A stretch of DNA of 64,000 bases from Flexivirga endophytica (GTDB taxonomy: Bacteria > Actinomycetota > Actinomycetes > Actinomycetales > Dermatophilaceae). Every line of letters starts with the position of its first letter. Position 1 is the stretch's first letter. The translations under genes were made by a program, and so were the position numbers. Shown piece by piece: positions 1-9,726 of the stretch. The stretch spans positions 434,001 through 498,000 of the forward strand of contig NZ_BMHI01000002.1 in NCBI RefSeq assembly GCF_014640635.1. Direction: 5' to 3'. The notes under the pieces are model-generated. The model made no database searches and had not been told where the DNA came from. It was given only the letters and a program-made list of their open reading frames with translations.

Positions 1-386
1 TGCCAGAGTGTTTGCCGGATGGTGCGCCAGCGCGCCCAATCGGGCAGGTCGCGGTCCGGATCATCGAAGTCGAGCACTCGCGGAGGCAGTTCGTCGAGCA
101 TGCCGATCGTCCGCTCCCGTTGTTCCGTCAAGATCGCGAGCGTGCGGTCGAGCTCGGCATCGGAGGCCGGCACGAAGTCCCGCTGAAACGCCTGCTCGTC
201 GCCGGCCGAGCGCTCCGCAGCGGTCGCGGGTCCGTGATGCGTCGTCCAGGCGGCCATCGCGAGGTCTTCGGACGGCCCCTGCTCGCAGACACCCCACAGG
301 TCGAGGTCGAAGCTCCACACCGCCGCGCCGTTCGAGGTCGCCATATCGACCGGGCTCTCGAGGTGGACACCACGCGGCGAGTTCAT
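1..386 (-). CDS. DinB-superfamily protein, 5' part (runs off the left edge)
   Basis: An uninterrupted reading frame starts at ATG 386 and continues past base 1, so only about 128 N-terminal codons are present. The visible end reads WRTIRQTLW, which resembles the helix of DinB/YfiT-like four-helix proteins that carries the first metal-binding His (usually ...LWHIADTE); that His would lie just outside the window. Many members are mycothiol-dependent transferases or metal-dependent enzymes of unknown substrate. A second in-frame Met lies about 14 codons downstream. The gene diverges from the next one with little promoter space. The family call is inferred from a short motif and the reaction is unknown. 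Confidence 0.55.
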   Translation of the reverse strand, partial: MNSPRGVHLESPVDMATSNGAAVWSFDLDLWGVCEQGPSEDLAMAAWTTHHGPATAAERSAGDEQAFQRDFVPASDAELDRTLAILTEQRERTIGMLDELPPRVLDFDDPDRDLPDWARWRTIRQTLW

Positions 387-483
387 GGCGAAGCACGTTA
401 CGCCCGCCGAGAGTGCAGTTGCGGTCGTTCGGGCGACGGTGCAACGACCGCTGGTCCACGCCCGGCGCAGAATTCGGTCGTAT

Positions 484-1110
484 ATGAAGCCGATTCGCCG
501 CGAAGATGTCCAGGTGACCTTGCAGCTCGCACCCGATTTCTCGGCCGCGCAGTGGATCAGCGACGAGCTGCGCCGGCAGGACTGGTGGCGGCTGGTGACT
601 CGGGGACCGCTGGGTTTCGAGGCGTATGCCCGGCTGCGGTTCATCCCCGACCCGGCATACCCGGGTATGTCGGAGAACGACTTCGAGGCACAGGACGACC
701 TGCCGGACGAGCAGGAGAGCCTGCAACAAGTCGTTGCAACACTGGTCGGGCACACGCAGACACCGGACGATCTCTACTTCGCGATCTGGGACGGCTGGCC
801 GTCCGGCGTCTCGCAACTCGACGTCCCGAAGTGGTCGCTCACCTATCGCGAGTTCGTCCTGTTGCGAGGCGGATCCGCCGACTTCCAGAAGTGGCGCGCT
901 CCGCAGTGGCCGGATGAACACGGCAGGGATGACCTGCCGACCCCGGCATACGTCTGGCCGGCCGACCACGAGTGGTGCGTGACCCAGGATGTCGACCCGC
1001 ATTTCGCGGCGATCGGTGGCAGCGCAGCCGCGATCGAGGCGCTGCGCGCGGAGCCCGACCTCGACCTGGTGGCCGACGATCCAGCTGTCGACCCGCCGTT
1101 CTACTTCTGA
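484..1110 (+). CDS. Hypothetical acidic cytoplasmic protein
   Basis: This 208-residue frame has typical high-GC codon use but I do not recognise its family. It is acidic and Trp-rich in its second half (for example WPADHEWCVTQDVDPHF) and has no signal peptide or membrane segment. I chose ATG 484 because the frame's earlier ATG at 385 would overlap the start of the divergent DinB-like gene. No clear ribosome binding site precedes either start. The C-terminus ends PPFYF. A palindromic repeat cluster follows and separates it from recR, so it is probably monocistronic. Confidence 0.6.
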   Translation: MKPIRREDVQVTLQLAPDFSAAQWISDELRRQDWWRLVTRGPLGFEAYARLRFIPDPAYPGMSENDFEAQDDLPDEQESLQQVVATLVGHTQTPDDLYFAIWDGWPSGVSQLDVPKWSLTYREFVLLRGGSADFQKWRAPQWPDEHGRDDLPTPAYVWPADHEWCVTQDVDPHFAAIGGSAAAIEALRAEPDLDLVADDPAVDPPFYF

Positions 1111-1135
1111 CCGTTCCTTCGGACCGACCCGGTTT

Positions 1136-1207
1136 GCCGAGTGACGGCTCTCTCGCCGAGTGACGGTCCGATCGCGCCGTCACTCGGCGAAGAAGCCGTC
1201 ATTCGGC
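1136..1207. repeat. Nested palindrome cluster (two direct, two inverted half-sites)
   Basis: GCCGAGTGACGG occurs at 1136–1147 and 1155–1166. Its inverse CCGTCACTCGGC is at 1177–1188, and a one-base variant is at 1196–1207. The inner pair can form a 12-bp stem with a 10-base loop and the outer pair encloses it. It fills the gap between the hypothetical gene and recR and could act as a terminator or be a REP-like element. The same D1-D2-I2-I1 layout recurs near 34.4 and 44.4 kb with a different variable half. Confidence 0.8.
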
Positions 1208-1272
1208 ATGGGGTGGCGCTGGTGGGCGAGGCGGGCGCGCGTCGTCGGGCCGGGCGATTAGGCTCGACCACT

Positions 1273-1872
1273 GTGTATGAAGGTGTGGTCCAGGACCTGA
1301 TCGACGAGCTCGGCAAGCTACCGGGAGTCGGTCCGAAATCCGCGCAGCGGATCGCCTTCCACCTGCTGCAGGCCGACCCCGCCGACGTCACCCGGCTGAC
1401 CGAGGTGCTGACGACGGTGCGCGAGAAGGTCCGCTTCTGCGAGCGCTGTTTCAACGTGGCGGAAGACACGTTGTGCCGCATCTGTCAGGACCCGCGCCGC
1501 GACGAGAAGATTCTCTGCGTGGTCGAAGAACCCAAGGACGTCGTCGCCGTCGAGCGGACCCGCGAGTTTCGCGGCCGGTATGCCGTGCTCGGCGGTGCGA
1601 TCAGCCCGATCGACGGCATCGGCCCGGACGACCTGAAGATCACCGAGCTGGTCCGTCGCCTCGGCGAGGAGCCGATCGAGGAGATCATCCTGGCCACCAA
1701 CCCCAACCTCAACGGTGAAGCGACCGCGACCTACCTGTCCCGGCTGCTGCGCACGATGGGCTTGCGCGTCACACGTCTGGCGTCGGGCCTGCCGGTCGGG
1801 GGAGACTTGGAGTATGCCGACGAGGTCACTCTCGGCCGCGCATTCGAAGGACGGAGAGTTGTCGATGCCTGA
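1273..1872 (+). CDS. recR: Recombination mediator protein RecR
   Basis: RecR works with RecF/RecO to load RecA at single-strand gaps. The 199-residue length is normal for the family. The N-terminus carries the helix-hairpin-helix [17 protein letters not shown] (about residues 16–32). A four-Cys zinc site follows (C56, C59, C68, C71), then the TOPRIM region ([13 protein letters not shown] ... YAVLGG) and the C-terminal [15 protein letters not shown]. The GTG at 1273 gives the standard N-terminus ([18 protein letters not shown]); the frame is open further upstream but without family similarity. The stop overlaps the next gene by 8 bases, so the two are probably translationally coupled. Confidence 0.97.
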   Translation: MYEGVVQDLIDELGKLPGVGPKSAQRIAFHLLQADPADVTRLTEVLTTVREKVRFCERCFNVAEDTLCRICQDPRRDEKILCVVEEPKDVVAVERTREFRGRYAVLGGAISPIDGIGPDDLKITELVRRLGEEPIEEIILATNPNLNGEATATYLSRLLRTMGLRVTRLASGLPVGGDLEYADEVTLGRAFEGRRVVDA

Positions 1873-2440
1873 GACACCTGACACCGAAGCCCTACAGGTC
1901 GGTGCGCTGGCCGCGGAGACCGCACAGGACGCACGCGCGTTCTGCGAGTCCGTGCGCCAGCTCGCCTCCGGGTCCGCCCCGGACGCCGCACTGCCCCTGA
2001 TGCTGCTGATGCTCTCGCAGCTGCAGGTCGCGGGCGCGCGGCTGGGCGCCGTACAAGATGTCGTGCCGGAGGAGCGGTTCGAGGCGGACCCCGGTCCGGA
2101 GAGCAACCTCGACGCGCTGCGGATGGGGCTGGCCAACCTGCTGGACGGCATCGACGACTACGCCGACGTCGTCGACCCGCTCACCTCGGTCGAGCCGGCA
2201 CGTGGCGCGCTGTCCGACGACCTGGCCGACATCGTCGGCGCGCTCGAGCACGGGCTGGTGCACTTCGACCACGGCCGGCTCAGCGAAGCGCTGTGGTGGT
2301 GGCAGTTCAGCTACCTGTCGCAGTGGGCGGTGCGTTCGTCGGCAGCGTTGCGCGTGGTGCAGACGATCCTGGGTCACCTTCGGCTGGACGCGGACGACGA
2401 GACGGTGGCCGACGCGGAGTTCGAAGCGCTGCACCCCTGA
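1865..2440 (+). CDS. DUF5063 domain protein
   Basis: A 191-residue acidic, mostly helical protein without signal peptide or membrane segments. Proteins of this type (DUF5063) commonly sit directly after recR in actinobacteria, as here, where its ATG lies 8 bases before the recR stop. Features include a [21 protein letters not shown] segment and a Trp-rich stretch ([18 protein letters not shown]) near residue 150. Its function is not established; context suggests an accessory role near DNA repair or simply conserved operon membership. The gene ends shortly before a pair of intergenic hairpin repeats. Confidence 0.8.
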   Translation: MPETPDTEALQVGALAAETAQDARAFCESVRQLASGSAPDAALPLMLLMLSQLQVAGARLGAVQDVVPEERFEADPGPESNLDALRMGLANLLDGIDDYADVVDPLTSVEPARGALSDDLADIVGALEHGLVHFDHGRLSEALWWWQFSYLSQWAVRSSAALRVVQTILGHLRLDADDETVADAEFEALHP

Positions 2441-2466
2441 TCGGCATACGCGGCGGGCGAGTAAGC

Positions 2467-2555
2467 GACGCGAGTAAGTGACGACTGTAGTGACTTATTC
2501 GCCGTAGCTCGCTGATCGACGCGAGTAAGTGGCGACTGTAGGGACTTATTCGCCG
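2467..2555. repeat. Two 38-bp hairpin repeats in a convergent gap
   Basis: Two near-identical 38-bp units lie at 2467–2504 and 2518–2555 (period 51). Each begins GACGCGAGTAAGT and ends ACTTATTCGCCG, so its arms can pair across about 14 bases. A further GGCGAGTAAG half-site lies just upstream. They separate the convergent DUF5063 and PAP2 genes, so a bidirectional terminator role is plausible. Confidence 0.75.
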
Positions 2556-2565
2556 GCGGAGCTGC

Positions 2566-3510
2566 TCAGACCGACGACGTGGTCCGGGCCTTGTCGTCGC
2601 CGGCGTCCGGCGTCGAACCTGCGGCGGTGTCGACGATGGCGTCATCGCCCGACCGGGAGGCGCGCAGCAGCTCTTCCTTGTCGAGCGCCGGACTCCACGG
2701 GTTGTGCCCGAAGAGCAGCCACACAGCCAGGACCGACACGGCCAGACAGGCGTAGCCGGCGAACGCGTCGAAGATGAAGTGGTTGGCGGTCGCCATCACC
2801 ACGAAGACGGTCCAGATGCCGTAGGACAGGCCGATGATCCGGATGAGCTTGTGGCGTGCGACGAAGAACACCGACAGGCCGACCCACATGGCCCATGCAC
2901 AGTGCAGGCTGGGCATGGCGGCATACAGGTTGGAGTGGTCGGCGACGGCCGGGCTGCCCCACGAGCCGAACGTCTTGAAGTAGACCACCGTGTCGGTGAA
3001 GCCGCTGCCCTCGAGCAACCGGGGCGGCGCCATCGGGAAGAGCCAGAAGCCGATCAGGCCGAGGACCGTGGTGAAGACCAGCACGGTGCGTGCGGTCTTG
3101 TAGATGCGGCGGTGCATCCAGAACAGCCAGATCAACACCGCGCCGGTGATCGGCAGGTGGAAGAACGAGTAGTCGTAGTTGGCGATCTGGGCGAGCCACT
3201 CGTGCCGCATGACGAAGTGGTTCATGGTCAGCTCGATGTCGAGCCCGATGCTCTGCTCGAAGTCGAAGAGGTCCCAGCCGCGGGCCAGCGCCTCCGCCTC
3301 GCGGGTCGGCACCAGGTTGCGCAGATGCTCGTAGACCACGTCGAGGACGATGAGTACGACGACCTCGAACCACCAGTGCGGTCGCCGGTAGGCACGCCAA
3401 CCGAGCGGCAGCAACGCCGGGCCGGACTCGGCGCGACGTTGCTTGGTAGTGAGGTCGCTGACCCCTCCCGAACCACTCGACACACGACAAGTCTGGCACT
3501 GAACGCCCAC
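2566..3510 (-). CDS. PAP2-superfamily integral membrane phosphatase/phosphotransferase
   Basis: About 314 residues with six or so hydrophobic segments. The PAP2 signature is visible: a KTART...PMAPPRLL region, the catalytic block AAMPSLHCAWAMW near residue 200, and ATANHFIFDAFAG near residue 245 carrying the second His. This arrangement resembles the inositol-phosphotransferase-like (Aur1/Ipt) branch seen in actinobacteria, which acts on phospholipid or polyprenyl phosphates at the membrane. The start is uncertain: GTG 3510 is used here, while GTG 3483 is in frame and equally possible. The C-terminal 40 residues are polar and cytoplasmic. It converges with the DUF5063 gene and diverges from ask. 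Confidence 0.85.
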   Translation of the reverse strand: MGVQCQTCRVSSGSGGVSDLTTKQRRAESGPALLPLGWRAYRRPHWWFEVVVLIVLDVVYEHLRNLVPTREAEALARGWDLFDFEQSIGLDIELTMNHFVMRHEWLAQIANYDYSFFHLPITGAVLIWLFWMHRRIYKTARTVLVFTTVLGLIGFWLFPMAPPRLLEGSGFTDTVVYFKTFGSWGSPAVADHSNLYAAMPSLHCAWAMWVGLSVFFVARHKLIRIIGLSYGIWTVFVVMATANHFIFDAFAGYACLAVSVLAVWLLFGHNPWSPALDKEELLRASRSGDDAIVDTAAGSTPDAGDDKARTTSSV

Positions 3511-3697
3511 ACACCGAAATCACGGGCTGTTCACGGAGTGTTCGTGATAGCGCGCGCGTCGCGCGCGCCGCAGGGTGAGGGGTCCGTATGGCGGCCGGAG
3601 GTCCCGGCATACGGGCGGCAGGGAGGTACGGCGCCGCGCTCGTTAGAATCAAGCTTCCGCATCCATTGACGTCGACCCGTGAAGGGAACCTCGACCC

Positions 3698-6024
<2,327 letters not shown>

Positions 6025-6027
6025 GAT

Positions 6028-6068
6028 CCGCCCCAGTTGCAGCGAGCCCGCGAGCGCAACGTGGGCGG
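6028..6068 (+). terminator. Hairpin between asd and its paralog
   Basis: Arms CCGCCCCAGTTGC (6028–6040) and GCAACGTGGGCGG (6056–6068) pair over 13 positions with two mismatches and a 15-base loop. There is no T-run. It could attenuate or terminate transcription between the two asd-type genes. Confidence 0.45.
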
Positions 6069-6102
6069 AACGCAAGCCACATAGCGGCAGGGCGATGACG
6101 CA

Positions 6103-7164
6103 ATGACCGAGGGCAAGCCCACGTTGGCGGTAGTCGGCGCGACGGGTGTCGTCGGGCTGTCGTTGCTGTCCCTGTTGCCGACCCGTGACGACATGTGGGG
6201 CGAGATCCGGCCGATCGCATCGGGTCGCTCCGTCGGCCGCCGGGTCTCGATCCTCGGCAAGGACGTCGTCGTCCGCGAGCTCAACCCCGCGTCGTTCGAC
6301 GGTGTCGACGTCGTGGTCATGGCGGTGCCGGCCGATGTGTCGGCGCAGTGGTCTCCGATCGCGGTCGGTGCTGGTGCCGTGGTGATCGACAACTCCGGTC
6401 ATTTCACGGCTCAACCGGACGTGCCGCTCGTGGTGCCCGAGATCAACCCGGACGCCGCGCGGCAACCTCCGGCGGGCATCATCGCCAGCCCGAGCGCGGC
6501 CACGCTGATGATGGTCGGCGCACTGCACTCGCTGCACAGTTCGTGGCAGTTGACGTCGGTCGTCGCGACCACTTTCCAGGCCGTCACCGACGCCGGAGTC
6601 TCCGGTGCACTGCGGCTGTATGACGAGACGATGGAGCTGGCGGGCAACCAGAGCGTCGGCCAGTCGCCGGGTGACGTCCGTCGGATGCTGTCCGACCTGG
6701 GGGAGTCGCCCTTCCCGGCGCCGGTGGCGTTCAACGTGATTCCGTGGGTCGGCCAGGAGGCCGACGACGGGTCTACCGACTCCGAGGAGACGGTGCGCGA
6801 GGAGCTGCGCTCGCTGCTGCGGGTGGCGCACCTGCCGGTGGCGGTGACCTGCGTACAGGTGCCGGTGGTTCGGACGCACTCGGTGTCGGTCCACGCGACC
6901 TTCGCGACCGACACCGACCGCAACGACGCGGTCAGGGTGCTCACCGAGTCGTCGAACTCCGTTGTGGTGCTTGATGATTCGGCTGCGTCACTGGACGACG
7001 CCTGGCCGACGCCGGTCGACGTGGTCGGCGCCGACCCGATCTTCGCCGGTCGCGTGCGGCGGCTCGAAGGTTTCCCGAACGCCATCGAGCTGTTTATCTG
7101 CGCGGACAACCTGCGCAAGGGCTCGGCACTCAACGCGCTGCAGATCGCCGAGCTGACCATCTAG
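6103..7164 (+). CDS. ASA-dehydrogenase-like paralog lacking catalytic Cys and Arg
   Basis: This 353-residue protein aligns end to end with the preceding Asd: VVGATGVVG Rossmann motif, VIDNSGHF, PLVVPEINP, and the same C-terminal DNLRKGSALNALQIAEL. The active-site block NPNCTT of Asd is SPSAAT here, so the nucleophilic Cys is Ala (codon gcg near 6496). The substrate-binding Arg of CVRVP is Gln (CVQVP). The Gln of the TFQAV motif and the His of RTHS remain. An ordinary phosphorylating dehydrogenase reaction therefore looks impossible. It may be a regulatory or scaffolding pseudoenzyme, or act on something else. The frame is intact and codon use is normal, so it is under constraint. Confidence 0.85.
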   Translation: MTEGKPTLAVVGATGVVGLSLLSLLPTRDDMWGEIRPIASGRSVGRRVSILGKDVVVRELNPASFDGVDVVVMAVPADVSAQWSPIAVGAGAVVIDNSGHFTAQPDVPLVVPEINPDAARQPPAGIIASPSAATLMMVGALHSLHSSWQLTSVVATTFQAVTDAGVSGALRLYDETMELAGNQSVGQSPGDVRRMLSDLGESPFPAPVAFNVIPWVGQEADDGSTDSEETVREELRSLLRVAHLPVAVTCVQVPVVRTHSVSVHATFATDTDRNDAVRVLTESSNSVVVLDDSAASLDDAWPTPVDVVGADPIFAGRVRRLEGFPNAIELFICADNLRKGSALNALQIAELTI

Positions 7165-7169
7165 GCTCA

Positions 7170-7220
7170 CCCCACGAAGTTCTCCTCCGCTTCGCTCCCC
7201 CGATACTTCGTGGGGACCCC
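7170..7220. repeat. Palindromic repeat, copy 1 of 3
   Basis: A 51-bp element begins CCCCACGAAG, contains CCGCTTCGCT and ends ATACTTCGTGGGGACCCC. Its ends can fold together (CCCCACGAAGT with ACTTCGTGGGG). It lies between the asd paralog and the importer gene. Near-identical copies lie at 8743 and 9672. Confidence 0.85.
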
Positions 7221-7275
7221 GAGTTCGTTGGTCCCGACTTCGCGGCAGCAATTTGAGGGCCCGTATGCTTTTGCG

Positions 7276-8739
7276 GTGCATAAGGTTTGGTTATTCACGG
7301 CGCGCATCGCGGCGATGCTCGCCACGCTCTTCCTGCTCGCTGGTGTGTTCCTGGCGCCACCCGCCCACGCTGCGACCGACAAGCCGTCGGGGTTGCCCAA
7401 GACACTGAGGGTCGGCACCGAGGGTGTCTATCCGCCGTTCAGCTATTACGATGCCTCCGACAAGCTCACCGGCTACGACGTCGACTACATCAAAGAGGTC
7501 GGTAAACGACTCGGTGTGCAGGTCAAGTTCGTCGAGACACCGTGGGATTCCATGTTCTCGGCACTGCAGTCCAAGCGCATCGACCTGGTCGCCAACCAGG
7601 TCACGCTGAATCCGGAGCGCAAGGCCAAGTACGACCTCTCCTCGCCATACATCTCCACGACCGGCGTGCTGGTCGTCGCGTCCGACAACAAGTCGATCAA
7701 GTCGCTGAAGGACCTGAAGGGCAAGCGGGCCGGCGAGAACATCACCAGCAACTGGGCGGCGACCGCCAAGAAGAACGGCGCGACCGTCGTCGGGGTTGAC
7801 GCGATGGACAAGGCGATCAGCGCACTGACCCAGGGCCGGGTCGATGCCATCGTCAACGACAAGCTGGCCGTCAAGAACTACCTGAACACCAAGGGCACCA
7901 AGGGCGTCAAGATCGTCGCGACCACCGACGACAAGAGCGAATCGGTGTTCGCTGCCCGTCGAGGCAGCAGCTACATGCCGGCGATCGACAAAGAGATCCG
8001 GGCGATGCGGCAGGACGGCACGTCGCAGAAGCTCTACGACAAGTACTTCGGTGCGAAGGCCGCCGAGAAGTCCGGCACCAGCGACTGGCAGGTCGTCAAG
8101 GACAACGCCTGGCCGATGCTGAAGGCCACCTTGAAGACGACCATCCCGTTGACCGTCGTGGCCTTCCTCATCGGTCTGCTCATCGCCGTGCTGGTCGCGT
8201 TGATGCGACGCTCGAGCGTGCTGGTGCTCAGCTGGATCGCGCGCGTCTTCATCTCGATCATCCGCGGCACCCCCTTGCTGGTGCAGCTGGTGATCGTCTT
8301 CTACGGATTGCCCGAGATCGGCATCAAGTTCTCGACCTTCATCTCGGCGGCGATCGCGTTGAGCCTCAACGTCGGTGGGTATGGCGCCGAAATCGTGCGG
8401 TCGGCCATCTCCTCGGTGCCGGACGGCCAATGGGAAGCAGCCGAGACGATCGGCATGGACTACCGCACGTCACTGAGACGGGTGATCCTCCCGCAGGCGT
8501 CACGGATCGCGGTGCCACCGCTGGGCAACACGTTGCTGTCGCTGGTGAAGGACACGTCGTTGACGTCCATGATCCTTGCCCTCGACCTCTTCCACCAGGC
8601 ACAGATAGCCGCGGCGCCCACTTACAGCTACTTCGCCCTCTACTGTGCCGCGGCGGTCTACTACTGGGTGATCTGCTTCATCCTCAACCATTTCCAAGGC
8701 CGACTCGAGACTCGACTGAACAGGTACGTGGTTCGATGA
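7276..8739 (+). CDS. Polar amino-acid ABC importer: fused substrate-binding protein and permease
   Basis: 487 residues from GTG 7276. That start gives a clean signal sequence (ARIAAMLATLFLLAGVFLAPPAHAA); earlier in-frame codons would read through the upstream repeat. Residues about 35–265 are a family-3 solute-binding domain (LRVGTEGVYPPFSYYD, GYDVDYIKEVGKRLGV, DLVANQVTLNPERKAKYDLSSPY). Residues about 275–487 are a His/Glu/Gln-type permease with its EAA loop (EAAETIGMDYRTSLRRVILPQA). The fused layout is like GlnP of lactic-acid bacteria. The partner ATPase follows after a repeat. The likely substrate is glutamine, glutamate or another polar amino acid; it cannot be fixed from sequence. Confidence 0.92.
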   Translation: MHKVWLFTARIAAMLATLFLLAGVFLAPPAHAATDKPSGLPKTLRVGTEGVYPPFSYYDASDKLTGYDVDYIKEVGKRLGVQVKFVETPWDSMFSALQSKRIDLVANQVTLNPERKAKYDLSSPYISTTGVLVVASDNKSIKSLKDLKGKRAGENITSNWAATAKKNGATVVGVDAMDKAISALTQGRVDAIVNDKLAVKNYLNTKGTKGVKIVATTDDKSESVFAARRGSSYMPAIDKEIRAMRQDGTSQKLYDKYFGAKAAEKSGTSDWQVVKDNAWPMLKATLKTTIPLTVVAFLIGLLIAVLVALMRRSSVLVLSWIARVFISIIRGTPLLVQLVIVFYGLPEIGIKFSTFISAAIALSLNVGGYGAEIVRSAISSVPDGQWEAAETIGMDYRTSLRRVILPQASRIAVPPLGNTLLSLVKDTSLTSMILALDLFHQAQIAAAPTYSYFALYCAAAVYYWVICFILNHFQGRLETRLNRYVVR

Positions 8740-8834
8740 GCACCCCACGAAGTTTCTCCCCCGCTTCGCTCCTCCGAATACTTCGCGGGGACCCCGACCT
8801 GCTCCCCCGAATACTTCGCGAGGACCCCGCATGA
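8736..8834 (+). CDS. Short ORF made by the palindromic repeat, coupled to glnQ
   Basis: An ATG at 8736 overlaps the importer stop (ATGA). The frame runs through repeat copy 2 and its half copy (MSTPRSF ... REDPA, 32 codons). Its TGA (8832–8834) overlaps the ATG of the ATPase gene (8831), again as ATGA. The simplest reading is that the ATPase originally started at 8736 and the repeat inserted at its 5' end, leaving a leader peptide coupled to a new start. Translation is not shown. Confidence 0.45.
   Translation: MSTPRSFSPASLLRILRGDPDLLPRILREDPA
8743..8828. repeat. Palindromic repeat, copy 2 plus an extra right half
   Basis: A full copy (8743–8795, CCCCACGAAG ... GCGGGGACCCC) is followed by a second right half (8801–8828, CTCCCCCGAATACTTCGCG ...). 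It occupies the whole gap between the importer and its ATPase. Confidence 0.85.
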
Positions 8835-9610
8835 CTGATCTGCTGCAGGCCACCTCGCTGGCCAAGAAGTTCGGTGACCACGAGGTCATCAAGGACGTGT
8901 CCTTCAGCGTGCCCCGCGGCACGGTGACAGCGATCGTCGGTCCGTCCGGTTCGGGCAAGACCACGCTGCTGCGCGGTCTCAACGCGCTCGAGCGTCCGGA
9001 CAGCGGCATCGTCCAGATCGCTGACGTATCAGTTGATTTCGCGAAGATCCGAGCGTCCCGCCGTGGCCGGCTGGGGTCGGCCGACCGTGCGTTGCTGCGG
9101 CGGTATCAGGCCCACAGCGGCATGGTCTTCCAGGGACACAACCTCTTCCCGCACCGCACCGCCCTGCAGAACGTCACGGAGGGGCCGATCGTGGTGCAGC
9201 GGGTGCCCGCAGCGGAGGCGACCGAGAACGCGCGTGCCCTGCTGGCGAAGGTCGGCCTCGCCGATCACGCCGACAAGTTCCCCTATCAGCTGTCCGGCGG
9301 GCAGCAGCAACGCGTGGGGATCGCGCGGGCGCTCGCTCTCGAGCCGGACCTGCTGCTCTTCGACGAGCCCACGTCCGCCCTCGACCCCGAGCTGGTCGGC
9401 GAGGTGCTCGACGTCATACGACAGTTGGCGAAGGAGGGTCGCACGATGGTGCTCGTCACGCACGAGATCCGCTTCGCGCGGGATGTCGCCGACGAGGTGC
9501 TCTTCATCGACGGTGGCCTGGTGGTGGAGCGTGGCCGGCCGCGCGATGTCCTGGACCACCCGAAGCACGAACGCACGCAGGCGTTCCTGCGCCGTCTGCT
9601 GGAGGTATGA
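8831..9610 (+). CDS. glnQ: Amino-acid ABC transporter ATP-binding protein
   Basis: 259-residue ATPase. It has Walker A GPSGSGKTT (about residues 37–45), Q-loop GMVFQGHNLFPHRTALQNV, signature LSGGQQQRVGIARAL, Walker B LLLFDEPTSALD and the switch His in VTHE. This is the GlnQ/HisP subclass. An unusual 20-odd residue Arg-rich insertion (FAKIRASRRGRLGSADRALL) sits just before the Q-loop, as in some actinobacterial GlnQ proteins. It energises the fused importer upstream. Its start codon overlaps the stop of a short repeat-derived ORF, so expression may depend on reading through the repeat. Confidence 0.93.
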   Translation: MTDLLQATSLAKKFGDHEVIKDVSFSVPRGTVTAIVGPSGSGKTTLLRGLNALERPDSGIVQIADVSVDFAKIRASRRGRLGSADRALLRRYQAHSGMVFQGHNLFPHRTALQNVTEGPIVVQRVPAAEATENARALLAKVGLADHADKFPYQLSGGQQQRVGIARALALEPDLLLFDEPTSALDPELVGEVLDVIRQLAKEGRTMVLVTHEIRFARDVADEVLFIDGGLVVERGRPRDVLDHPKHERTQAFLRRLLEV

Positions 9611-9660
9611 CGCAGGGGCCCCACAGGATGCCTCTCCGGCGAGGTTAGATTGGCCGGACC

Positions 9661-9726
9661 ATGAGCGAACACCCCACGAAGTTCTCCTCCGCTTCGCTCC
9701 CCCGATACTTCGCGGGGACCCCATGA
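9661..9726 (+). CDS. Short ORF made by repeat copy 3, coupled to the DUF2332 gene
   Basis: ATG 9661 opens a 21-codon frame (MSEHPTKFSS ... YFAGTP) through repeat copy 3. Its TGA (9724–9726) overlaps the next gene's ATG at 9723 (ATGA). The geometry matches the 8736 ORF. Whether it is translated is unknown. Confidence 0.4.
   Translation: MSEHPTKFSSASLPRYFAGTP
9672..9722. repeat. Palindromic repeat, copy 3
   Basis: A 51-bp copy (CCCCACGAAG ... GCGGGGACCCC) ends exactly one base before the ATG of the following gene. It differs from copy 1 at only a few positions. Confidence 0.85.

Noticed and set aside
385-483. N-terminal extension of the hypothetical gene from ATG 385
   Set aside because: It would overlap the start of the divergent DinB-like gene and has no ribosome binding site.
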